Notes under the pieces: generated by a model
The model's input: only the letters and a program-made list of their open reading frames with translations
Database searches by the model: none
What the model was told of the DNA's origin: nothing
Program-made: the position numbers and the translations under genes
Shown here: positions 1 to 5,783 of the stretch, in pieces
Layout: every line of letters starts with the position of its first letter
Position numbering within the stretch: position 1 is the first letter of the stretch
NCBI GenBank assembly: GCA_964598995.1
Contig: CAZRDR010000045.1
Coordinates: forward strand, 1 to 14,016
Length of the DNA stretch: 14,016 nucleotides
Source of the DNA: JACROF01 sp964598995
Lineage (GTDB): Bacteria; Patescibacteriota; Microgenomatia; Levybacterales; UBA12049
Direction of reading: 5' to 3'

Positions 1-4
1 CTCC

Positions 5-1084
5 ATGAAACGAAAGATAAAAGTAGGGCTATTATTTGGTGGTAGATCTTCAGAGCATGAGGTTTCACTCGTGACAGCCCGAAATGTCTATGAGGCACTT
101 GATAAAGACAAGTACGACGTTGAGCTAATTGGTATCGATAAGAAAGGCGGTTGGCATCTCACCACACCTTCGCAGTTACGCCTTGCAAGTCAGACAGTCG
201 CGACTGCTATCCTACCTGCTTTTTCTGACTCAGTTCAGGTCGCGCCTTCAGCTGAAAAAAGTCTGGTTTCGCCTAATACTCAAGAGGAAATAGGCCAACT
301 TGATGTTGTCTTTCCTCTCCTCCACGGGCCTTATGGTGAGGATGGCACAGTACAAGGACTCCTAAAGCTGATGGGAATTCCCTTCGTCGGAGCAGATGTC
401 CTCGGATCGGCTGTTGGGATGGACAAAGATGTCATGAAGAGACTCCTGCGAGATGCTGGTATCCCAATTGCCAAGTTTTTTGTTTTTCAAAAGAAAGACG
501 AAGCGAATATTAGTTTTAGCTCAATTATAAGAGAACTCGGTCTCCCCTTCTTCGTTAAGCCAGCTAATGCAGGATCATCGATCGGAGTTTCGAAAGTTAA
601 GCTAGAGGAGGATTTTAGGAAAGCTATTAACGAGGCTTTTATCCATGATCGTAAAATACTCATTGAAGAAGGTATTTCGGCTCGTGAGATCGAATGCTCA
701 GTCCTTGGTAACGAAGAGAAGATCGCATCAGTTGCAGGTGAGATCTTCCCGACCCACGAGTTTTATGATTATGAGGCAAAATATATAGATGATAACGGTG
801 CGCGACTTGAAATCCCAGCTCAAATCAGCCCTGAAAAGATTAAAGAGATTCAGGAGTTGGCAATAAGAGCTTGCGAAGTCTTGTGTATCGATGGAATGGC
901 ACGGGTAGATTTTTTCCTAGATAAAGAGACTGATGAGATTTATCTAAACGAAGTGAATACTATTCCAGGCTTCACTAGTATCAGTATGTATCCTAAGTTA
1001 TGGGAGGCGAGTGGTCTTTCCTATTCTGAATTAATTAACCGCCTCATTCAGCTCGCCCTTGAAAGACAAAACTCTCAGCAATAA
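5..1084 (+). CDS. ddl: D-alanine--D-alanine ligase
   Basis: This is an ATP-grasp ligase that joins two D-alanines in the cytoplasm for the peptidoglycan stem peptide. The 359 residues match a full-length Ddl. The N-terminal domain opens with GGRSSEHEVS (12-21). HGPYGEDG lies at 107-114, the ATP-binding stretch FVKPANAGSSIG at 183-194, and the metal and substrate residues at RVD (300-302) and NEVNTIPG (315-322). The omega-loop reads YDYEAKY (254-260), with Tyr/Lys as in D-Ala-D-Ala enzymes; D-Ala-D-lactate (VanA-type) ligases carry a His there. The insert at about residues 60-95 is typical of longer Ddl forms. The ATG lies four bases from the window edge, so its promoter and ribosome site cannot be judged. 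The family call is firm. D-Ala specificity is inferred from the omega-loop. Confidence 0.96.
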   Translation: MKRKIKVGLLFGGRSSEHEVSLVTARNVYEALDKDKYDVELIGIDKKGGWHLTTPSQLRLASQTVATAILPAFSDSVQVAPSAEKSLVSPNTQEEIGQLDVVFPLLHGPYGEDGTVQGLLKLMGIPFVGADVLGSAVGMDKDVMKRLLRDAGIPIAKFFVFQKKDEANISFSSIIRELGLPFFVKPANAGSSIGVSKVKLEEDFRKAINEAFIHDRKILIEEGISAREIECSVLGNEEKIASVAGEIFPTHEFYDYEAKYIDDNGARLEIPAQISPEKIKEIQELAIRACEVLCIDGMARVDFFLDKETDEIYLNEVNTIPGFTSISMYPKLWEASGLSYSELINRLIQLALERQNSQQ

Positions 1085-1125
1085 GTTTGCGTAATGTGTC
1101 TGAGTTGTCTGATTCGTATCATGTA

Positions 1126-1135
1126 AGACATGTCT
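1126..1135. repeat. 10-bp perfect palindrome upstream of the 160-residue gene
   Basis: AGACATGTCT is a perfect 10-bp inverted repeat 19 bases before the ATG at 1155. It begins four bases after TATCAT (1117-1122), a possible -10 element with no matching -35. In that position it could be an operator or lie at the transcript start. A 10-bp palindrome can also arise by chance, so only the repeat itself is certain. Confidence 0.35.
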
Positions 1136-1154
1136 GCTCTTGCTAAACTTCAGT

Positions 1155-1637
1155 ATGGCTGAATCAGAACCAATTCTCCCTGGGGTTGTTGATATCTCAA
1201 CAGGCGAAATAAGACGCGAACATGAGGTGGTCGATATCAACTCTGTTACCGAAATGCTAGGCGCTATTCGGATCGATCGACACAGTCAGCGAACAGGGGA
1301 AGTATATGCTCATATGTTCCTCTTCCCCGATGGTGCAAAACGACGAGTCGATGGTACTCCGGTTGTTCCCCGGTTAGAAATAAGTAGAGAATCTGGAGCA
1401 ACATTTAATGATGGTAATAACCCTTCCTATCTTATTGAGCAAGTCAGTGCATTAATAGTGAGCGGAGATCGGTTAATTATTCAGGGTGAGGATGATTATT
1501 TTTATCGATCTTTGGAAGTCTCAAGAGATGGGACTCATGCAACAATAAATAGAGCTAAGTATGATGAGGTTGGAGTTATGTTATCAGACAGAGAGCTTAA
1601 TGAAGTAGTTGAAGGTGCTTCTCGCTATTTTAAGTAA
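1155..1637 (+). CDS. Hypothetical protein, 160 residues
   Basis: I do not recognise this protein. It is soluble-looking, with no signal peptide, membrane segment or cysteine pattern. It is acidic and begins MAESEPILPGVVDISTGEIR. A short polar middle contains a GDRLIIQGEDDYFYRSLEVS-like stretch (about residues 104-123), which reads as beta strands. Reading could also begin at a TTG at 1140, adding five residues (MLNFS), but the ATG at 1155 is preferred. No Shine-Dalgarno sequence precedes either start. TAAACT at 1144-1149 is a weak -10-like match five bases before the ATG. The gene follows ddl by 70 bp and converges on the minus-strand methyltransferase with only 5 bp between stops, which leaves no room for a terminator. 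Its length and position between real genes support it as coding. Its function is unknown. Confidence 0.75.
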   Translation: MAESEPILPGVVDISTGEIRREHEVVDINSVTEMLGAIRIDRHSQRTGEVYAHMFLFPDGAKRRVDGTPVVPRLEISRESGATFNDGNNPSYLIEQVSALIVSGDRLIIQGEDDYFYRSLEVSRDGTHATINRAKYDEVGVMLSDRELNEVVEGASRYFK

Positions 1638-1642
1638 GGGAG

Positions 1643-2086
1643 TTAATAGATAAACGGAATAAATTTTTTGGTTTTCTTCTGATAATCTTCATAACCTTTT
1701 TTAAAGTGTTTAACAAGTAATGTCTCTTCGTAATTGCCTTTAACGATAAAGTCAGCAACTAAGAGTAAAAGCGCACCAATTCTCATGGGTGTCGAACTAT
1801 TAATAATAAGCCCAATACAGACGAGAAGTATAGCCAGATACATAGGATGCCTGACAAATTCATAAGGTCCTTCAGTTACTAAATTACTATCTGGTGCGAC
1901 ATCGGCTGTGATTTGGATAGTGGTAATACGCATAGCCCAAATCGACCACAGGCCTAAAATGACTCCAAGCAATTCTAGTATTCCTGCCACAGGACTACTA
2001 GGTAAGACTGGCCCACTTATGAAGAGATAGATGAGGAGAAGTCCTTGGACAAAAACGAGAAGAAGTGACTTAGGATTACTCGACAT
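1643..2086 (-). CDS. Isoprenylcysteine carboxyl methyltransferase-like membrane protein
   Basis: This is a small integral-membrane SAM-dependent methyltransferase of the ICMT/PEMT-like superfamily. The 147 residues show about four hydrophobic segments (roughly 8-24, 33-51, 83-98 and 101-116). The family motif is GPYEFVRHPMYL (73-84, Arg-His-Pro at 79-81), followed by an EE pair (120-121) and the C-terminal pattern HFKKGYEDYQKKTKKFIP (127-144). These residues bind SAM and substrate at the membrane face in characterised relatives. The bacterial substrate is unknown and need not be prenylcysteine. An in-frame start at 2248 would add 54 residues, but these overlap the opposing deacetylase gene and lack membrane-protein character. 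The ATG at 2086 is also placed correctly behind a promoter, so I chose it. The gene converges on its left neighbour. Confidence 0.85.
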   Translation of the reverse strand: MSSNPKSLLLVFVQGLLLIYLFISGPVLPSSPVAGILELLGVILGLWSIWAMRITTIQITADVAPDSNLVTEGPYEFVRHPMYLAILLVCIGLIINSSTPMRIGALLLLVADFIVKGNYEETLLVKHFKKGYEDYQKKTKKFIPFIY

Positions 2087-2092
2087 AGTACT

Positions 2093-2121
2093 AGTATGCG
2101 CTTTTTGAGATAAAGACTCAA
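2093..2121 (-). promoter_or_regulatory. Candidate leaderless promoter of the minus-strand methyltransferase gene
   Basis: Read on the minus strand, TTGAGT (2121-2116) is followed by a 17-nt spacer and CATACT (2098-2093), then six bases, then the ATG at 2086. Each hexamer matches the sigma-70 consensus at four of six positions, and the spacer is ideal. Transcription would begin at or beside the A of the ATG, giving a leaderless mRNA. No Shine-Dalgarno sequence is present to contradict this. Confidence 0.5.
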
Positions 2122-2132
2122 GAGAAAAGTGG

Positions 2133-2161
2133 TTGAGTTTTAGCCACAAATACGATATAAA
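2133..2161 (+). promoter_or_regulatory. Candidate leaderless promoter of the PIG-L deacetylase gene
   Basis: TTGAGT (2133-2138), a 17-nt spacer and TATAAA (2156-2161) precede the ATG at 2170 by eight bases. The expected transcription start falls on or within a base or two of the start codon. It lies back to back with the minus-strand promoter: the two -35 boxes are 11 bp apart and carry the same TTGAGT hexamer. Confidence 0.55.
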
Positions 2162-2169
2162 CTCAAAGT

Positions 2170-2823
2170 ATGAAAAAAATTCTCGGGATTTTTGCTCATC
2201 CAGATGATGAGGCACTCGGACCTTCTGGTACATTAGCAACCTATGCAAAAGAGCATGAGGTCTATCTCATCTGTGTGACAAGCGGTGAGGCGGCTGGAAA
2301 AACAAAGGAAGAGAAATTAGAAATAGGCGAAATTCGACGAGCAGAGCTGCTTAAGTCTGCAAAGATTTTAGGAATTAAAGATGTTTACTTTTTAGGCTAT
2401 GAGGACGGTCAGTTATGTAATAGTTCCTATCATCAGTTGGCAGATGATATCTCACAAAAAGTCGAAGCAATTCGGCCTGATACCCTCATTACCTTTGAAA
2501 TGCGTGGAGTATCCGGTCACATTGATCACATCACCGTCTCGATGGTGACGTCATTTGTATTTAGGCAGTATTCATTCATCAAAAAACTCATGTATTATGT
2601 TACTTCTAAGCACGTCAGTGAGAAAAATCAAGGATACTTTATCTTTTTCCCTGAGGGGTACGAGCGGTCACAAGTAGATGAGGTAGTCAATGTAGTACCT
2701 GTTTGGGAAACGAAGGTAAAAGCGATGCACTGTCATAAATCACAGCTAAAAGATGTCGAGAATGTTCTTAAAAATGCCAAAGGTTTCCCTCAGGAAGAGT
2801 ACTTCCTCATCAGAACGAAATAA
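2170..2823 (+). CDS. PIG-L/LmbE family zinc-dependent deacetylase
   Basis: This is a metal-dependent amidohydrolase of the PIG-L (LmbE) family, whose members remove acetyl groups from N-acetylglucosaminyl conjugates such as GlcNAc-malate or GlcNAc-inositol. The 217 residues are typical. AHPDDE at 9-14 supplies His10, the catalytic Asp and a further zinc ligand. IRRAEL at 55-60 is the usual helix start. GHIDH at 116-120 provides the third zinc ligand (HxxH). KAMHCHKSQ at 184-192 is the conserved C-terminal patch. There is no signal peptide, so the enzyme should be cytoplasmic. The natural substrate cannot be told; the cell-wall genes nearby suggest a sugar but do not prove it. The ATG at 2170 begins directly after a candidate -10 box and has no Shine-Dalgarno sequence. 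Confidence 0.92.
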   Translation: MKKILGIFAHPDDEALGPSGTLATYAKEHEVYLICVTSGEAAGKTKEEKLEIGEIRRAELLKSAKILGIKDVYFLGYEDGQLCNSSYHQLADDISQKVEAIRPDTLITFEMRGVSGHIDHITVSMVTSFVFRQYSFIKKLMYYVTSKHVSEKNQGYFIFFPEGYERSQVDEVVNVVPVWETKVKAMHCHKSQLKDVENVLKNAKGFPQEEYFLIRTK

Positions 2824-2835
2824 TTTGAAGTACCG

Positions 2836-2841
2836 TATAAT
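2836..2841 (+). promoter_or_regulatory. Consensus -10 box placed for a leaderless start of the GH18-like gene
   Basis: A perfect TATAAT lies six bases before the ATG at 2848. The base spacing predicts transcription starting at the ATG. No -35 match is seen 16-18 bp upstream, where the end of the deacetylase coding sequence lies, so only the -10 supports it. Confidence 0.45.
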
Positions 2842-2847
2842 ACTACT

Positions 2848-3936
2848 ATGAAGAAAGTAGTATTCCTCCTTCTCTTAATAATTGGTGTTATTGTCATTGC
2901 TAATTACGGGCGAAAAGTTTTCCGAAGTAAAATCGAATCAGCCCTCTCTTTACAGCCTACGGAGACGTTATTAACTCCTCATCCCACACCTACAGCACCT
3001 GCAGCAAAAATAATAGATGAAACATTATTTGTTCCCTACTGGAGTGTAAAAAGTGGATTTAACGCTCCGAGTTACAAAAAACTTGTTTATTTTGGTGTGA
3101 AAGCAACTGAACAAGGTATCGATACCTCGGATCCTGGATATCAGCAGTTGCCTGTTTTTATGCAAGGCGTCAATTCGCAAAATACGATACTGGCAGTTAG
3201 GATGATAGATAACTCGAGTAACTTTGCCATCCTTAAAAGTGCTTCTTCTCAGCAACATGTGATAAAGGCTGCTATAGCTATTGCAAAAAGAAATCATTTC
3301 TCAGGTATTCTCCTTAATCTTGAGGTAAGTGCTCTGCCATTCTCTTCACTCGTAGATCAGATAGTATCTTTTAATACCTCTTTTTCTCAGGCAGCGCACG
3401 AAAGTGCGTTAAGTTATGGCGTTACTGCCTACGGAGACTCATTTTATCGGTTACGACCATTTGATATTTCGAAAATGGCGAAAGATAGTGATACAGTCTA
3501 TATCATGGCCTATGACTTCAGTAAGGCTAATGGAAATCCAGGACCGAATTTCCCATTATCAGGTAATGATACGTATGGATATGACTTCTCTCATATGATT
3601 GATAATTTTGCTGATAGTGTTCCATTAAAAAAACTCATCGTGATATTTGGCATGTATGGGTATGATTGGCCAGTCGATAATAATAGTAAGGCCACAGGTG
3701 TCGGAACTGCTGCATCATTAGTTTCCATTAAAAATACTATTATTGATGCTTGTGATTATTTATCTTGTGAGTGGGAAAGGGACCTCACCTCGGGTGAAAC
3801 GAAAGCTACCTATCAAGATGATACGGGAAAGCATATTGTCTGGTTTGAAGACGAAGAATCAGTTAAACGTAAGCAAGAGTTTTTGCGAAAACGTGGAATT
3901 GGTTCGTATGCCTACTGGGCGTATTCATATTTCTAA
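2848..3936 (+). CDS. Membrane-anchored GH18/YaaH-like glycoside hydrolase-fold protein
   Basis: The 362 residues start with an uncleaved-looking membrane anchor (hydrophobic 4-18). A Thr/Pro-rich linker (about 37-52) and then a GH18-type barrel outside the membrane follow. Barrel landmarks are YIMAYDF (218-224, the MxYD motif), MYGYDWP (269-275, as in YaaH/SleL-type spore-cortex hydrolases), VWFEDEESVKRK (331-342) and a closing GSYAYWAYSYF (352-362). The catalytic strand, normally DxxDxDxE, reads GILLNLE (153-159): the Glu remains at 159 but the aspartates are replaced by Leu and Asn. The fold assignment is good. Chitinase or peptidoglycan N-acetylglucosaminidase activity is uncertain, and it may be a binding or weakened enzyme. 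It follows the deacetylase by 24 bp, although each gene seems to have its own start signal. Confidence 0.85.
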   Translation: MKKVVFLLLLIIGVIVIANYGRKVFRSKIESALSLQPTETLLTPHPTPTAPAAKIIDETLFVPYWSVKSGFNAPSYKKLVYFGVKATEQGIDTSDPGYQQLPVFMQGVNSQNTILAVRMIDNSSNFAILKSASSQQHVIKAAIAIAKRNHFSGILLNLEVSALPFSSLVDQIVSFNTSFSQAAHESALSYGVTAYGDSFYRLRPFDISKMAKDSDTVYIMAYDFSKANGNPGPNFPLSGNDTYGYDFSHMIDNFADSVPLKKLIVIFGMYGYDWPVDNNSKATGVGTAASLVSIKNTIIDACDYLSCEWERDLTSGETKATYQDDTGKHIVWFEDEESVKRKQEFLRKRGIGSYAYWAYSYF

Positions 3937-4040
3937 TACATATTTCTTATTCTCACTGTCATGAGTTCTTAAGAATATCAGGACAAAGTAGAGTCTGCTT
4001 TTGAGGCTAATCCACGCCTAAGATAATTGCATTTAGGGTA

Positions 4041-4069
4041 TTGACGCTACGTGCGAAATGTTGTATCAT
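4041..4069 (+). promoter_or_regulatory. Strong sigma-70-type promoter of tuf and the downstream cluster
   Basis: TTGACG (4041-4046), a 17-nt spacer and TATCAT (4064-4069) each match the consensus at five of six positions. This is the best promoter in the window. It predicts a transcript beginning near 4076-4077 and a 5' leader of about 48 nt before the tuf ATG. No comparable promoter separates tuf from rpsJ, so it probably drives tuf and part or all of the ribosomal operon. Confidence 0.8.
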
Positions 4070-4075
4070 ACACAT

Positions 4076-4110
4076 AATCTCATTGAAATAAATGAGGTTC
4101 TTTTTTTCTT
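4076..4110 (+). promoter_or_regulatory. Hairpin plus T-tract at the 5' end of the tuf leader
   Basis: AATCTCATT (4076-4084) pairs with AATGAGGTT (4091-4099): nine pairs, one of them T-G, around the loop GAAATA. A run of seven Ts (4101-4107) follows. Because the predicted transcript begins at about 4076, the hairpin would form at the very 5' end. It could stabilise the mRNA, or act as a weak attenuator since an AT-rich stem plus U-run resembles an intrinsic terminator. The pairing is certain; its role is inferred. Confidence 0.5.
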
Positions 4111-4124
4111 AAGGATATAAAAAT

Positions 4125-5303
4125 ATGGCAGCATTTAATCGCTCAAAACCACATGTAAATATCGGAACCATCGGTAACGTTGACCATGGTAAAACAACAA
4201 CTACAGCAGCTATCGCTACTGTCCTTGCTAAAAAGGGCATGGCTGAGGCAAAGAAATACGAAGATATCGATAACGCACCAGAAGAAAAAGCTCGTGGCGT
4301 TACGATTAACATCTCCCACATTGAATACGAAACAGCAAAGCGTCACTATGCTCACATCGACGCTCCAGGACACGCTGATTACATCAAAAACATGATCACT
4401 GGTGCAGCTCAGATGGACGGCGCAATCCTTGTCGTCTCAGCTCCTGACGGCCCTATGCCTCAGACTCGTGAGCATATCCTTCTTGCACGTCAGGTAGGAG
4501 TTCCAGCTATCGTTGTCTACCTTAATAAATGCGACATGGTTCAGGATGAAGAACTTCTTGATCTCGTTGAAATGGAAGTCCGTGAACTTCTCTCTAAGTA
4601 TCAATATCCAGGCGACACTACTCCAATTATCCGTGGTTCATCCCTTAAAGCTCTTGAAGGCGATGCTCACTATGAGGATCAGATCATGAAGCTCATGGAT
4701 ACAGTTGACGAATACATCCCAACTCCAGAACGTGATCTCGACAAGCCATTCTTAATGCCTGTTGAGGACGTTTTCTCAATCAAAGGTCGCGGAACAGTCG
4801 TTACTGGCCGTATCGAGCGTGGAGTTGTTAAGATCAATGATCCAATCGAAATCGTCGGTATGAAAGCAACAGCTAACTCAGTTGTTACTGGAGTTGAAAT
4901 GTTCAGAAAGCAACTTGATCAAGGTCAAGCTGGAGATAACGTCGGACTTCTTCTCCGCGGAGTTGAAAAGTCAGATGTAGAGCGTGGACAAGTTCTGGCA
5001 AAGCCAGGATCTATCACTCCTCACACAGAATTCGAAGCAGAAGCATACATTCTTACTAAAGAAGAAGGCGGACGTCATACTCCTTTCTTCAAAGGATATC
5101 GTCCACAGTTCTACATCCGAACTACTGATGTAACTGGAGAAACAGTTCTTCCAGACGGAGTAGAAATGGTTATGCCTGGTGACAATACTAAAATGACTGT
5201 TAAGCTTATCGTTCCAGTTGCTCTTGAAGAAGGTCTCCGTTATGCTATCCGCGAGGGTGGCAGAACAGTCGGAGCTGGTGTTATCACCAAGATCTTAAAG
5301 TAA
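4125..5303 (+). CDS. tuf: Translation elongation factor Tu
   Basis: This is the GTPase that delivers aminoacyl-tRNA to the ribosome. The 392 residues cover all three domains and align without gaps of note to E. coli EF-Tu. The P-loop is GNVDHGKT (17-24), switch I contains IDNAPEEKARGVTI (48-61), and G3 is DAPGH (79-83) with the catalytic His83. NKCD lies at 134-137 and SSLKAL at 172-177. Two residues are unusual for bacterial EF-Tu: Asn18, where His is nearly invariant (GHVDHGKT), and Ala80, where Cys is usual (DCPGH). The start is set by AAGGA nine bases upstream. The usual str-operon neighbours rpsL, rpsG and fusA are not upstream, but rpsJ follows after 34 nt with no terminator, so the tuf-rpsJ part of the ancestral order is kept. 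Confidence 0.98.
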   Translation: MAAFNRSKPHVNIGTIGNVDHGKTTTTAAIATVLAKKGMAEAKKYEDIDNAPEEKARGVTINISHIEYETAKRHYAHIDAPGHADYIKNMITGAAQMDGAILVVSAPDGPMPQTREHILLARQVGVPAIVVYLNKCDMVQDEELLDLVEMEVRELLSKYQYPGDTTPIIRGSSLKALEGDAHYEDQIMKLMDTVDEYIPTPERDLDKPFLMPVEDVFSIKGRGTVVTGRIERGVVKINDPIEIVGMKATANSVVTGVEMFRKQLDQGQAGDNVGLLLRGVEKSDVERGQVLAKPGSITPHTEFEAEAYILTKEEGGRHTPFFKGYRPQFYIRTTDVTGETVLPDGVEMVMPGDNTKMTVKLIVPVALEEGLRYAIREGGRTVGAGVITKILK

Positions 5304-5337
5304 TATTGCACATTGACTGTCTGTTTGGAGGGCAAAT

Positions 5338-5646
5338 ATGCCAAAAGGAAGAATTCGCGTTCGCTTAAAAAGTTACGACGCTAGAGTTATCGACTCTACT
5401 TGTCAACAAATTTTAGATACGGCTATAAGAACCGGAGCTAAAATAGTGGGACCTGTACCACTTCCTACCCAACGCAGTGTCTACGCAGTTAACAAATCCC
5501 CATTTGTTGACAAAAACGCACGAGATCATTTTGAAATCAAAGTTCACAAGCGTTTGATTGACATTATTTCCCCGACAGATAAGACAATCGATAGTTTAAC
5601 TCACCTAGAGTTACCAGCCGGAGTAGATGTTGAGATTAAGATGTAG
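5338..5646 (+). CDS. rpsJ: 30S ribosomal protein S10
   Basis: S10 is a 30S head protein and, as NusE in other bacteria, a transcription antitermination partner. The 102 residues match the normal length. Diagnostic stretches are RIRVRLKSYDARVIDST (5-21), GPVPLPTQRSVYAV (38-51), ARDHFEIKVHKRLIDI (61-76) and the end LPAGVDVEIKM. GGAGG ends six bases before the ATG. It lies 34 nt after tuf and should be co-transcribed with it. A hairpin covers its stop codon, and a 137-nt leader with a terminator-like element separates it from rplC, so S10 may be made in excess of the proteins that follow. Confidence 0.98.
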   Translation: MPKGRIRVRLKSYDARVIDSTCQQILDTAIRTGAKIVGPVPLPTQRSVYAVNKSPFVDKNARDHFEIKVHKRLIDIISPTDKTIDSLTHLELPAGVDVEIKM

Positions 5647-5658
5647 TCAGGTGACTAC
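5643..5658 (+). repeat. Perfect 6-bp hairpin spanning the rpsJ stop codon
   Basis: GTAGTC (5643-5648) pairs perfectly with GACTAC (5653-5658) around the loop AGGT. The rpsJ TAG stop (5644-5646) sits inside the left arm, so ribosomes terminating on rpsJ would melt it. No T-run follows, so it is not an intrinsic terminator. Its right arm shares CTACCT (5655-5660) with a possible pairing to AGGTAG further down the leader. Confidence 0.5.
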
Positions 5659-5783
5659 CTATACACTTGCATGCCCAGAATTTACATACAACATGGATAA
5701 GGTAGGAAAAGCCTAAACGGGGCTCATATCGAAAGAAACGAGAGGAGGTAGCCTAGGGGCTATCTTTTTTTTTGGAGATTTAT
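5647..5783 (+). promoter_or_regulatory. rpsJ-rplC intergenic leader, candidate attenuator region
   Basis: This is a 137-nt non-coding gap inside an operon whose other junctions are mostly under 10 nt. It contains the stop-codon hairpin, a short hairpin (AGCCT 5710-5714 with GGGCT 5720-5724) and a terminator at 5746-5773. CTACCT (5655-5660) is complementary to AGGTAG at both 5700-5705 and 5746-5751; pairing with the latter would block the terminator. GGGCT (5720-5724) could also pair with AGCC (5750-5753). No good promoter is visible. The layout suggests regulated read-through, perhaps by a ribosomal protein, but no known leader family was recognised. Confidence 0.5.
5746..5773 (+). terminator. 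Intrinsic terminator/attenuator before rplC
   Basis: AGGTAGCC (5746-5753) pairs with GGCTATCT (5758-5765) in eight base pairs (one G-T) around the loop TAGG. The T-run 5765-5773 has nine Ts and begins with the last stem base. This is a textbook Rho-independent terminator shape. It lies inside the S10 operon, and its T-run runs straight into the GGAG (5774-5777) used to translate rplC. It is therefore more likely an attenuator than an operon end. Confidence 0.75.

Larger units (their letters stand above)
3937..4124 (+). promoter_or_regulatory. Gene-free region and tuf leader
   Basis: No gene is seen in these 188 bp. The region holds a TTCTTAAGAA palindrome (3966-3975) and a TTGAGGCT motif (4001-4008) that can pair weakly with GCCT at 4016-4019. 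The tuf promoter (4041-4069) follows, then a leader hairpin with a T-tract and the tuf ribosome site AAGGA (4111-4115). No convincing terminator for the upstream GH18-like gene is present. Confidence 0.6.

Noticed and set aside
2087..2248. 54-residue N-terminal extension of the minus-strand methyltransferase
   Set aside because: It overlaps the divergent deacetylase, is not conserved-looking, and would bypass a well-placed promoter and ATG.
3966..3975. TTCTTAAGAA palindrome as terminator of the GH18-like gene
   Set aside because: It has no loop or following T-run, so it cannot form a usual intrinsic terminator.
3937..4040. tRNA or small RNA gene in the gap before tuf
   Set aside because: No cloverleaf, TTC-loop motif or strong stem could be found.
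5671..5700. Nine-codon leader peptide (ATG 5671 to TAA 5700) in the rpsJ-rplC gap
   Set aside because: No ribosome site precedes it and an open frame this short is expected by chance; no run of regulatory codons is present.
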